From the NCBI GenBank assembly GCA_027924585.1, contig BSBM01000436.1:11299001-11363000 (forward strand): a stretch of 64,000 nt of DNA, written 5' to 3'. The translations under genes were made by a program, and so were the position numbers. The notes beneath the pieces are model-generated. The model ran no database searches and was not told the origin of the DNA. It was given only the letters and a program-made list of their open reading frames with translations. The stretch is from Larix kaempferi. Lineage: Eukaryota; Streptophyta; Pinopsida; Pinales; Pinaceae. Positions 32,197 to 42,449 of the stretch are shown here, in pieces; the stretch's first letter is position 1, and each line of letters starts with the position of its first letter.

Positions 32197-32680
32197 CAGA
32201 AAGATGCGTTTGTCGAAATTAGAAGAGCTATTGTTGAAGCTCCTGCTCTTATGTCCCCTGACTTTGATAAAGATTTTATTCTCTATACTTTTGCTACTAA
32301 TTTCTCTTATGCAGCTATTTTGACATAGAAGCACGACAGTGATATTGAGATTTCGATATCCTTCATGAGCTCAACATTCAAAGGTGCAAAGCTTAATTAT
32401 TCACAGATTGACAAGTAGGCCTATGCAATTTACAAATCTGTTAAGCACTACAGTACATACTTGTTAAAATCTCGAACAAAGGTCATTGTTCCATACTCTG
32501 CCATTAGAAATGTGTTAATACAGAAGGAATTAGGTGAGAAAAGGACTCATTAGATGACAGCCTTGCAAGAGTATGATCTTGAAATTAGACCTGCCAAAAT
32601 TGTAAAAGGACAAGGTCTTTGTCTTCTTACTTCTCATTCAAATGATCCTGCACAGCAACAAACTGAATGGGAGTAGGAGG
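32197..32680 (+). pseudogene. G1 RT-linked RNase H, catalytically degenerate
   Basis: After DAFVEIRRAIVEAPALMSPD comes KDFILYTFATNFSYAAIL. In standard gypsy elements the matching block is L-x-x-D-A-S, where Asp is catalytic; here it reads YTFAT. It then runs ISFMSSTFKGAKLNYSQIDK, YAIYKSVKHYSTYLL and TALQEYDLEIRPAKIVKGQG. Loss of the Asp is a substitution that retroelements of this type tolerate if another RNase H supplies activity, and the upstream RNase H-like domain is a candidate. Stops: TAG near 32326, 32416, 32551 and 32674. Confidence 0.75.
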
Positions 32681-33985
32681 AAGATGTCCCAACAGGTTCT
32701 TTCAATGCTATTTATACTCCTTCATCTGAATGGTATGACCATATCAAGTTTTTTCTAAACCATGGGTTTGATCCTCAAACCCTTGACTTTAAGAAAAGAA
32801 GAGCTCTAAGATTGAAAGCTTCTCCTTACCAATTCATTCATGAAGTTTTGTTTAGAAAGAACTATGATGGGGTTTTCCTTAGGTGTCTGGAAAATAATGA
32901 GACTAATGATATTCCTTTCAATTTCATACAAGACCAACTGGAGGCCATTTCTCAAGGGAAACTACAGCTCATAAAATCCTCAGAGCAGAGTATTACTGGC
33001 CACCATTGTTTAGAGATGCATATGCTTATGTAAGAAAGTGTGAACCATGTCAAAAATGTACAGGGAAGTTCAGGAAAATTGCTTTCCCACTGTAGCCAGT
33101 CACAATTCAATTCCCATTTCAGCAGTGGGGATTGGACTCTATTGGACCAATAAACCCTACTTCATCCCTGCAACATAGGTACATTCTTACAGCCACTGAT
33201 TACTTTACTAGGTGGACAAAAGCAATCCCTCTTAGGCAATGTAATGCAAACCAAGTAATTTCCTTCCTCGATAGTCAGATAGTTACAAGGTTTGGCACTC
33301 CAGAATATCTAGTCTTTGATAATGCATCCTACTTTTCCTCGATCGACTTGACACAATATGCCCTTGAAAAAGGGATTAAGTTAAAATTTTATGCCAATTA
33401 CTATCCACATGGTAATGGGTTGGTTGAGTCTTCAAACAAAAATATGATAAATATCCTCAAGAAGACTGTAGCCTCTCATCATAAAGACTGGCACACATAG
33501 CTCTATAATGCTCTTTGGGTAGATTGAATCATTCCAAAGGCAGCAATCGGGAATTCTCCCTACTGTTTGGTGTATGGAAAAGAAGTTGTCCTTTCTACTA
33601 ATCTTACCATCCCTTCATTACAATTATCCCAGTCTATCCAAGAAGATGACTCTTCTCCCCTTCAACACAGAATTGACACACTGCTCAAACTTGAGGAAGA
33701 TAGAGAAGCATCTAAGAATAAATTATATCATCATAAGCATATGGTGAAGAGATGGTTTGACGAGAAATATTCATCTGACAGGGAATTCTCAGTTGGGGAT
33801 TTGGTACTACATGGGACAAACAACATAAAGATAAAAACCAGTATACCAAATTCCAGCACCTTTGGCTGGGACCCTTCATTATTATAGAAAAGTTGTGTCC
33901 CAATACTGTTCGATTAAAAACACTGGAGGGAGTTGTAGACATCTATCCAGTGAATGTTTCACTGCTCAAAACGTACTTCATCTGA
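32681..33985 (+). pseudogene. G1 integrase
   Basis: After a linker (EWYDHIKFFLNHGFDPQTLD), a frameshift near 32920 moves the reading to frame 0. The zinc-binding part reads FHTRPTGGHFSRETTAHKIL and YAYVRKCEPCQKC (HHCC type). The catalytic core has WGLDSIGPINPTSSLQHRYI, PEYLVFDNASYFSS and YPHGNGLVESSNKNM, giving the D, D and E residues. The C-terminal part SPYCLVYGKEVVL, HRIDTLLKLEEDREAS, VKRWFDEKYSSDREFSVGDL and, after another frameshift near 33850, LGPFIIIEKL to VSLLKTYFI ends at a TGA, 33983-33985. No chromodomain is seen. It inserts the DNA copy into the genome. Confidence 0.88.
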
Positions 33986-35335
33986 ACAATTTGGTGCTTG
34001 TGTACATAGGTTTGATATGTGTGTTTTCTTTTTCTTTGTTTTGATTGGTTTGCTTTCATTTTTTGTGATAATAAACTCCACCAGTTTTATTCAAAGATAA
34101 TTTTAACTGAAGTTGCAGGATAGTATGTTAGTCTCATTATCTTTCAGCTGATATTAGAATTTATTTTGTAAAGAGTGCACAGCCAAAAGGGGAAGGACCT
34201 TGATTGATACCTTTTCCGCTTCGTTCATTATCATTTACATGTTTTATCTGTTTAATTGAGATAAGGGGAATGGTTGAAATATTCTTATCTTATGTCTCAT
34301 TGTCACAGCATATCATAATAACCTGATGAGCTTTATCTACTCTGGATCCTTTTACGATCACCTTGGTAATGATTTTCTTAAATAATTATAGGTTACAAGG
34401 AGGCCATCTTATTTTAAGCCAACCCTTTTAGGTTCATAAGTGTTTAGTGGAATGACATCTTCACAACAAGCCACCACACTTGGAAGATGAGTCTCAGTTT
34501 TGCTGAGAGGTGGAAGATCCTATCATAGGTCGGTCCATTCATGATCTGCAAAACATTGGTGAGTAATGCTGCTATATTGAGGTTACCAAGCCTTGGCAGT
34601 GCCTTGTAGTCTATTCTTTCAATAAAAATTATATTTTTCTTTTATAAGATACTTGTTGTATATAAGGACAGGGGGGTCTTATTACAAGCCATCCCTGCTA
34701 TGATCATGGGTTTAATTTGGAATGAAACTATCATCATGTGGTCACCAAGCCACGATAGTTTCCTTCAGTATCACAACTGAAGGACAAGGGGTCTCCTTAT
34801 CGAGATAGCTTGATCAGTTTCTGGATTACGCTTGTGAATGGCACTGCTGATATATGATTACCAAGTCAGGGCAGTGGTCTTATATTAACAAGGTCTTATG
34901 TGCAGCTACTCATCTTTGTATAAAAAAAAAAAAAAAGGAATATATGTAGATATATATATAAGAATACAAGAAAAAATGTGTACATATCCAAAAGAACTAT
35001 TGTATATAAAAGCAATTAATAAACCAAGGTGATATGTAAATTGGATATCCATGAGCAATTTTAAGTTTGTCCCAGGTTCAACACAAGTTGGCGTTCAATG
35101 ATTACATAATGGTAAAGGATCTCTGTTGTTTCTTAATTCTCCTTATCAGACTTGCATTATTCTTAACATGATCATCGATGGGAATATATCAATCTTATGT
35201 TTTCTGCTCATTGATTGTCCCCTTTGCAAATATTTTCTAAAAATTCCAGGTTGGAAAAGCAGATGATTAACATATTTTCTCTAGCTAAAGTTTTTGTTTA
35301 CAGAGATAACTGGTTCTTCCTAGCCTATTGCCATT
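33986..35335 (+). other. G1 3' spacer before LTR, imperfect duplication
   Basis: About 1.35 kb without a gene. Two related stretches of about 210-240 bp (roughly 34390-34600 and 34665-34875) share phrases such as tcttatt-x-aagcca, tggaatga, caccaagcc or ttaccaag and ggcagtg. An A run at 34921-34935 follows. No clear polypurine tract precedes the LTR at 35336; the sequence there is cctattgccatt. Confidence 0.5.
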
Positions 35336-37725
35336 TGTTGTGGACACAATAGATCCCCTGCTTTGGATAAGCACGGGAACCCCAATTTTAAAAAAAACAC
35401 AAAGGTTTTGGGTAAGTGTTCTTGTGAACATGAGGTTTTGAACTTGGTTTCTATGATTTTATACTTGTACCTTTGGTTGGCTTTATTTTCTTTCTTTCTC
35501 GAAATTTTCTAAGTGTTTTGGTTGCAAGAAGCTTTAAATTTTTAGTATTTTGTCGGCCGTTTCTGTCAACCCGAAACCCGACATTTCGACACCTCAAAAC
35601 CCCGAACCTAAAAGGTGCGGTTTGCGGGATTTTAGTTTTTAGTCTTTTGGTTCTAGCAACCCGAAAGGTGCGGGTTGCAGGAATCCGTTGTTAATCAATT
35701 TTGGGAGATTTTCACCCCGAAACCGGAAATTGCGGCTTTCGGATTTTGGTAAATTGTTTTATCCTTAGTTTCGTTGCGTGTTCTTGAAACCCACAACCCG
35801 CAAGTTTGGGTTGCAAGATGTGGTACAGTCTTTTGTTTTTTTTAATAAATATTTCCGTTTGTGAAAACCTCCACCCGCAAGTTTTGGGTTGCGGCTTTCA
35901 AAAACCCGTTTATGTGTTTTTATTCAGTTTGCAATTCTGAAACCCACAACTTTCGGGAATTATAAATAAATTTGTGATTAATTTTCCAAGACCTGATCCG
36001 GCATCCTGCATTGATTAATCTTGTCGTCGATTCATTTGATCCAGTGGATAAAATTCAATCGTTCGAACTTACGTTTTATTGCTTTGTTTTTCGTTGTTCT
36101 TACGACTAGGTTTCTAAGTGTAAATTCTCACCTCATGATCACCTCTAGAGATATGATTGCTCATTTAGATTGGCCTGTAATGAAAATTTTCAGATGCGAC
36201 TTCAAATCGTGTGTGATTCTGTTAAATTTGTACTTTGTTATGATCCAATTTGGATTAACACATGCCGCGATAACGTTTCATTTCAGTTCAAATGATTGCA
36301 GTTCCGAATCCGTACTGCAGCCTTTGTTGTTTCAAGAGCCGATATCACCACCCTTTGATGCAGATGTTCCTGATACTAGCAGTGATAGTGAAGAGGAAGA
36401 TTATGAAAATTTACCCATTTGCATACTACTCCCTCAGAAGAATGATGAGAAAATCAATGAACAACCATGTGATCGAGATGAATCCATCATCCATGATCTT
36501 ATAATCAATCAGGAACCTACTTCTCCACCAGTTCTTGTGAAGCAAGACCCGTTGTGCTATTTTTCTGTTTTCAAAAGCGTTATGGATCATATTCCAAGCC
36601 TATTCAACAGGAAGTTTTGTTGGACTATCTGTTGCCATTTATCAACAGCTAGAGGGCCGTTATTGAATTCCACAAATTTTGTTATGGGATTTTCTTGAAA
36701 TTAGAAAATGACCCTTATTCTAAACATTGCCATAGGACTGAGGCAATCATTTAAGTTGAAGTTGTTCAGATTATAGTGGCGGGATTTTCTAGATCAGTAG
36801 CTTCATCCGAACTTTGTAATCCCTATCTTTTGGGAATTTCCATTTGTACTTTGTTGTAATTATTATTTAAGGAAGAATACCTCTCTTAGTTAGGGGTTGA
36901 TAATTTTGGGGTGAGAAGTCAGCAGAAGGTGACTAGAGATACTCTGTCTTAGCAAGGCTTTGTAATTTCTTACAAACTTCAATTATACAGTAAAGTTTTC
37001 CCTCTTGTATTATCTTCTGTTAATTCCTCAAGTTTCTTTGAGAGATATTGATTTCTTTCTTTAAATTGTCATCTGTAATGTCTGATCCTTTGCAAGTATT
37101 AACTCATATACAGATCTGTCATATTGATTTCTCTTTATAGGTGATCTATGTATAAAAATGTCTTGTTAAGTTTTTTTGATTAAGATATTTTTCTCTATTG
37201 ATTTCTGCAAATGATCAACATCCATTATAATCATTGTTAATTTTTCAATTAACAAAGTGATTACAGGTTAATCTTGAACAGGTTTACATGCTTATATTAT
37301 TGTCATTAATTGATTATGATCTAAGCTGATAAGTGAACGCATCTTTTGCATTTCTGTTGAATTTGGAAAACATACTTATCCATCTCACATCAAGATTGAT
37401 CTGCACAACAACAAGTTTTTCCTATAGAATAGATATGACCTAAAGTAGATCATTTTCTTGAATAGGTTAAGTTAGAATAGATTCAGCTTTACACTTTTGT
37501 TTTCCTTTGTTGAAAACTGATTTATTTGATCAAACCCACCAACTCTTAGAGTTCCAGCGGAGGCCGAATATCCGTGGAATATTTCCATACCAAACAGGCT
37601 GGGGATAGACCTGCCCTTCCGCAGGGTCTTTCAAAGCCTTTTAGTCTGGGTTTTCACCCTCTGTTGGGAGCCCTGGAACCCATTCCAGCACCTTGCACCT
37701 ACCCTGCACCTTTGAGGCCTCAATA
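35336..37725 (+). repeat. G1 3' LTR (2390 bp)
   Basis: Starts TGTTGTGGAC and ends CTCAATA, the final CAACA having changed to CAATA. It is collinear with 25287-27928 except for a deletion of about 200 bp near 36320 and smaller gaps. Confidence 0.9.
36313..36698 (+). CDS. Open coding-like stretch inside G1 3' LTR
   Basis: LQPLLFQEPISPPFDADVPD and the acidic SSDSEEEDYENLPICIL, then VFKSVMDHIPSLFNRKFCW, align with 26519-26896 in the 5' LTR. The frame is open from further upstream (36021) to TGA near 36698, but the upstream part overlaps the deletion junction and is not conserved. Uncertain as a real gene. Confidence 0.28.
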
Positions 37726-37752
37726 GGGCGTTAATTAGATGCCCCTGCATCA
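37726..37752 (-). repeat. G2 3' LTR, terminal piece
   Basis: gggcgttaattagatgcccc, then tgcatca, continues the G2 LTR that was cut at 25286. It matches 42423-42449. The element's internal region begins at 37753. Confidence 0.85.
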
Positions 37753-37756
37753 GACT

Positions 37757-37940
37757 CCTAGGGTGAAAAGAAATGAACCCCTGTTCATAAGATCAACAAC
37801 AGCAAATCCTTTGGATTCTAACTCTGCTGCACTCATCCAAGTGGCATCTTCTATAGGATGTGCTTTCCACTTTGCCAAATACTCCAGATAATTCCTCTTC
37901 CTAGTACTCTTACAATTTTAGTGTCCAAGATCTCCTCAGC
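37757..37940 (-). pseudogene. G2 chromodomain (integrase C-terminus)
   Basis: The minus strand reads AEEILDTKIVR, then after a frameshift NYLEYLAKWKAHPIEDATWM and ESKGFAVVDLMNRGSF, ending FTLGV at the LTR edge. This is the chromodomain pattern (E-x-I-L-D...Y-L-x-K-W-x-x-x-x-x-x-x-x-T-W). It defines chromoviruses and is thought to guide integration to marked chromatin. One frameshift near 37905 breaks it. Confidence 0.75.
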
Positions 37941-38012
37941 TTCTAATGGATGTGCTACTAGCATTTGCTTCAGCCACTGTAAATTGTCACCAGGGTCCTT
38001 GCCTCCTGTAAT

Positions 38013-38880
38013 CTAGGTTGAATCATCTGCTACAAAGGGATATATATCAACAACATTAAAAATAGGAGATATGCAATTCACTGTTGGCAATTCCATCTCA
38101 TAAGCATTGGCAGAAAATTTTATGAGGATTCTGCATGGTGCAATCTTCTTCATTTTCAGTTTTTTATACTCCCCTTTAGGAAACCTCTCCTTCCTCAGAT
38201 AAGCCAACACTAAGTCTCCAACCTCATAATTATTTTCCCTTCTCTTTGAATCAATCCTCATCTTGTAATTTGTGTTGCTTTGCTACAGTCTTTCCTTAAC
38301 TTCCTCCTATAGTTCACTAATTCTAGCTGCAAAATCTTCTCCATCTATACTCATCTTTTCCTACTGTCCCAGATATCGTAGTTCATACACTCCTCTAGGA
38401 TGAATACCATACAAGATCTTAAATGGGATCAAACGTGTTCTTTTGTTTGGAGAGTCATTATAGGCAAGCTCAGCTTGTGCCATCACTCTATCCCATTGTT
38501 TTGGATTTTCTCCCACCAAGCTCCTCAACATGTTACCAAGACTTCTATTAACTACCTCAGTCTGACCATCAGACTGTGGATGATAAGCTGAACTAAAGTT
38601 CAACTTAGTACCCAACTTCTTCCACAGTGTCCTTCAGAACTGACCTGTTAACTTCACATCTCTATTAGAGACAATACTTCTAGGAAAACCATGCAGCTTT
38701 ACAACTTCATTAAAGAACAAGTTAGCAATATGAGTGGCATCACTTGTCTTAAAACAGGGAATAAAATGTGCCATCTTTGTAAACCTATCAACCACTACAA
38801 ATATTGAGTCATTCCCTTTCTAAGTTCTTGGAAAACCCAAAACAAAGTCCATACTTCACTTGGAAGGGTTGTTTAAAGTC
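38013..38880 (-). pseudogene. G2 integrase (partial)
   Basis: The minus strand holds FVLGFPRT, the damaged [10 protein letters not shown]-type core start, and [12 protein letters not shown]. It is then open for KLNFSSAYHPQSDGQTEVVN (38608-38549, with the catalytic Glu in QTEV), ELAYNDSPNKRTRLIPFKIL, NNYEVGDLVLAYLRKERF and APCRILIKFSANAYEMELP. The zinc-binding N-terminal domain and the RNase H before it are missing: the sequence jumps near 38880 from the RT connection into the core. Stops break 38620-38860. Confidence 0.8.
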
Positions 38881-39857
38881 TGGTAACCTCAACACTAGTT
38901 GCTCAGTGATCTTTTTCTTCAACATCTGAAAACTACTTTCAGCCTTTTCTATCTATTTAAATGGTTGTTGATCCTTTCTAATTGTCTCAATAATTGATGA
39001 ACAGATACCACTAAAATTCCATATGAACTTCCTATAAAAGCTTTCCAATCCATGAAAGCTTCTTACCTCAAATATGCTTCGGGTGAATGTCAATCAACAA
39101 TTGCTTGTACCTTTTCTGGGTCCATTTTCAAGACATCTCTTGAGATTACAAAACCCAAGTATACTAACTCAGATTTCAGAAATGAACATTTATTTACATT
39201 CACTAATAACTTTTCTGCTTGCAACTTCTCCAAGACACATCTCATATGCCTCGGATGTTCTTCTTCTGTCTGACTGAAAATCAAAATATCATCAAGGTAA
39301 ACTATTACAAATTTACCTATGAAATCTCTCAAGACTTCATTCATTAATCTCATAATATTACTTGGAGCATTGGACAATCCAAATGGCATAACCAACCACT
39401 CATACAACCCATCATTTGTCTTGCAGGTTGTCTTCCACTCATCTCCTTCTCGAATTCTGATCTGATGATATCCACTTTTCAGATCTAACTTTGAGAAGCA
39501 TGTTTCCCCACTCAGACAATCCATCACGTCATCCATCCTAGGTAATGGAAACCTATATCTGATTGTTATCTTGTTGATGGCTCTGGAGTCTGTACACATC
39601 CTCCATTCACTGTCTTTCTTTGGGGTGAGTACGGCCGGTAGTGCAAATGGGCTTAGAATTTTCTGAATCAATCCTTTATCCAACAATCCTTGCACTTGCC
39701 TTCTGACTTGTTCATTCTCTTGAGGTGTCAATCTATATGCTGTCTTGTTTGGAAAACTTGATCCAGGAATAAAATCAATGTGGTGGCTGATATCTCTTCT
39801 TGGTAGTAACTCATTGGGAAAATCATCTACCACAATGTCACCAAATTCAACCAACAT
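38881..39857 (-). pseudogene. G2 reverse transcriptase
   Basis: A 255-codon open stretch (39857-39090). It has LPRRDISHHIDFIPGSSFPN, YRLTPQENEQVRRQVQGLLD, WRMCTDSRAINKITIRYRFP, MDCLSGETCFSKLDLKSGYH, LYEWLVMPFGLSNAPS and the catalytic FVIVYLDDILIFSQ. After a TGA in place of a Trp codon (39087-39089) the connection continues FHGLESFYRKFIWNFSG to LRLPDFKQPFQV near 38880. The RT core itself has no stop. The DNA-copying domain is the best-preserved part of G2, but the following RNase H is deleted. Confidence 0.9.
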
Positions 39858-39860
39858 TTC

Positions 39861-40410
39861 CTAAACTTCTTCAGGCAGATCTGAAACAATAGTCTTCGTC
39901 TTCACTACTCTAGGTTTGCACATCACAGTATAACTCAGTTCTTCCTCCTCAAACTGCTGCAAATACTCCTTACTAGTCAGCATTAGAACTTTTGCTTCCT
40001 GTTTCCCCACTGTACTACCTTCTTGCAAAGGGATTAGAACATGTCTCATTCCATCTTTATGAAAACTATAACAGTTCCTCCTACCCTCATGGATTACCTT
40101 CTTATCAAACTACCATGGCCTATCCAAAAGAACATGGCTTACATCCATGGGCATAATATCACATAAAATTTTACATTTATATGTACCTACTTGGAAATCA
40201 ACTTCACATTGTTCACTTACCAAGATTTGGTGTCCTTTGTGTAACCAATATACTTTGTAGGGAGCTAGATGTTTGATCTTATTCAAGCTCGGCTTCTCCA
40301 CCATCTATGTGGAAACCAGATTGTCAGTGCTCCCACTTTCAATCACTATCTTGCATCATTTTCCTTTGACCTTGCACATAGTTCTAAACAAGGCTTTCCT
40401 CTGAGCAGGT
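39861..40410 (-). pseudogene. G2 aspartic protease region
   Basis: The minus strand reads CKIVIESGSTDNLVS near 40352-40310, the chromovirus I-D-S-G-S-T-x-N active site with Asp changed to Glu. It continues HLAPYKVYWLHKGHQILVSE and CDIMPMDVSHVLLDRPW (second conserved block, L-L-G-R-P-W with Gly to Asp), then KDGMRHVLIPLQ. Both catalytic-loop changes indicate loss of function. Stops near 40302 and 40107. Confidence 0.8.
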
Positions 40411-41552
40411 TTTGTACTTTACTTCTTAGGCTTCAACAAGAATTTGTTCATCATCAAAGCCTCCCCAGTCTTAGGTAAATTTTTAGCCACTGGTAGCTGC
40501 TCTTGCTGGTGCTCATTTTGAGCTACATAGGCTCCTCTCTGTCCCATGTTCTCGTTCTCTAAATATTCAAATGATCTATGACCCAATTGGTTACATTTGT
40601 AACATCTAAAGATATTTTCTTTTCCTCTTTTTCTACCTATGCCTCCTTGGTAAGTTCTTCTTCCCCTTGAGTCATTACCTCTGTCTCATTGTTCTTATTG
40701 GTTTGAGTTATTGGACTCTTCTTTTTGGGCTGCAATCTTTCCTCTTCCAGCTATCTGTCCTCTTCCTTTGACTAAACCTCTTCCTTGATTGAAATTTTGC
40801 TTTCTTAACAACTTCTCTTCTTCCCTTAAGGCACATTCATATGCCTCTTCCATTTTCCTAGGATATATCATGGTGATTTCATCTTGAATCTCCATTCTCA
40901 GGCCATTTACATACCTGGCAGTCTTTTCAGCTGATTCCTCCACATAACTAGCTCTCAATTTCACTTTGTAAAAATCTTCAGTATACTGTCTTACATTCAG
41001 CAATCTTTGTCTCAGATTCTGCATTTGTCTATACAGAGTGAACTGGTAATCCTCAAGAAAGAATTTGGATTTCATCTTAGCCACCATTCTATCCCACCTC
41101 TTGATCAATGGCTTATTATTTCTTCTCCTCTCAGCTTGTACACTATCCCACCATGGATGCATGCCCTTTGAACCTTGTCACCACCGATCTGATCTTCTTG
41201 TTCTCCTCAATCTCGTCATACTCAAAGTAATTGTCTAGATCACTGATCCAGTCAATGAGGTGTTTAGCAGTGTGGCTTCCCTCATAGGTACGAAATTCTG
41301 GTTTGGTCTTGATGTGGCTCCTAGAATTGATTGAAAATACCTCAGTTCAGGTGTCTCTGCCATAAGTGCTACCTCCTCTTCTTGTTCCTCCTCTTCAGGC
41401 TCACTCACATCTCTTGCCTCTAGATCTCTTCGTATGCCCAAGTCCATAGCTTCCATACGAGCTCTTAATTCTCTCATCTCTTCCATGACTTCTGCATTTA
41501 CTGTTGGTCGACCTCTACCATGAACCCAAGCTCTGCCAATTCGTACAGCCAT
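40411..41552 (-). pseudogene. G2 gag
   Basis: It starts MAVRIGRAWVHGRGRP at 41552, next to the primer site. An acidic segment (EARDVSEPEEEEQEEEVALM) precedes the capsid part: MHPWWDSVQAERRRNNKPLI, MVAKMKSKFFLEDYQFTLYR, YTEDFYKVKLRASYVEESAE and RYVNGLRMEIQDEITMIYPR fit the chromovirus retrotrans_gag domain. GRGLVKGRGQIAGRGK and a zinc knuckle CYKCNQLGHRSFEYLE (last Cys replaced by Tyr) follow near 40615-40570. A few stops and one frameshift (41230-41165) are present. A second copy of the 5' half is at 46723-47510. Confidence 0.85.
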
Positions 41553-41584
41553 GTCCTTGCTCTGTTATGCTGACAAAGATTCCT

Positions 41585-41596
41585 GCTCTGATACCA
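41585..41596 (-). other. G2 primer-binding site (initiator Met-tRNA)
   Basis: The minus strand reads TGGTATCAGAGC, perfect, three bases inside the LTR end at 41600. Confidence 0.92.
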
Positions 41597-41599
41597 AAA

Positions 41600-42449
41600 T
41601 GATGTTGACTTGGATGGCCAACACTGTTATCTTCAATGTAGATATAGGGTCTAGTTGTTCTCTACCTGAACCGCTATAAGCTTTTGGACCCCACGAGTGA
41701 GCGCTTGCTACTCAACGCAGAGAGGATGATACTCTCATAAATTTTCATGCAGGTATTTTCTTAGCAAACTTAATCCTAGCCTGAAAAAAGGGCATTTCAC
41801 GCAGTGAATCATTCAACCAGAACACTAAATGTTTGAACCCCGTCTCCATACAGTAATAGACTCATTTTATTTTCTATTTAATGGAGGAAACCCACTTACA
41901 AACAGAGAATACAATCCGTTTCCATGATTTTTGGTTTCTATTGATTCATTGGGAAAGAAAATCCAGTTCAACGTGTCTATAACTGGTCTTCTCCCCCTCG
42001 ACAATGGATTCACAAGCTTAAAAATAAAACCCTCTTGATTCCATCAAGCTTCCCACACTTGATCTCAACACAGATACCCTCTACCCCTCTTTGCATTACT
42101 CACCGCCCAGTCACTAACTAACTCCATTAGTTTTATTCCAATTACAACCAAGAGAATGCTAAACCTAACAACCTCATGCACAATTTTGAGGAATCTTACT
42201 AAATTTAGCTTGACTAACTCCTACAAATCTATAACAACCTAGCTAGGTGGCTCAGTCTCCTCGCAGGGAGCTGTAGATAGCCACTTAATCCTATTCAAAC
42301 TCATTAGATGAAAACACACTACTGTCTTCATAATTAACAAGCATTCAATAAACTATTCTCTAACCCTTAAGATTTCTTAGCTCAGTATCAGGACACAACA
42401 TGTGACAAAATGATCACATTGCTAGCCTTAATTAGATGCCCCTGCATCA
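41600..42449 (-). repeat. G2 5' LTR
   Basis: 850 bp, ends TGATG and CATCA, flanked outside by target duplication TGCTT (42450-42454). Copies: 24453-25286 plus 37726-37752, and 47552-48408. Confidence 0.92.

Larger units (their letters stand above)
25287..37725 (+). mobile_element. G1: Ty3/gypsy retrotransposon with 2.4-2.6-kb LTRs
   Basis: A plus-strand 12.4-kb element with LTRs 25287-27928 and 35336-37725 and one long gag-pol frame. The domain order is gag, protease, RNase H-like domain, RT, degenerate RNase H, integrase. It lies within the last 30 bp of the G2 3' LTR. Flanks tggca (25282-25286) and gggcg (37726-37730) are consistent with a diverged TGGCG target duplication. The coding region has about 23 stops and several frameshifts. 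The LTRs differ clearly (4 of the last 51 bases by eye), so it is old. Confidence 0.9.
24453..42449 (-). mobile_element. G2: Ty3/gypsy chromovirus, interrupted by G1
   Basis: A minus-strand element with 5' LTR 41600-42449, a perfect initiator-Met primer site, gag, protease, RT, partial integrase, chromodomain and 3' LTR. The 3' LTR is split into 24453-25286 and 37726-37752 by element G1. The LTR ends are TGATG and CATCA. The chromodomain at the end of integrase places it among chromoviruses. It is inserted into the copia C element with target duplication TGCTT. Confidence 0.9.

Noticed and set aside
34921-34935. A run as poly(A) tail of a LINE/SINE
   Set aside because: Lies inside the G1 spacer with no target duplication or retroposon body.
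36021-36312. N-terminal extension of the LTR ORF in the G1 3' LTR
   Set aside because: The matching 5' LTR sequence is interrupted and separated by about 200 bp; the extension exists only because of the deletion.
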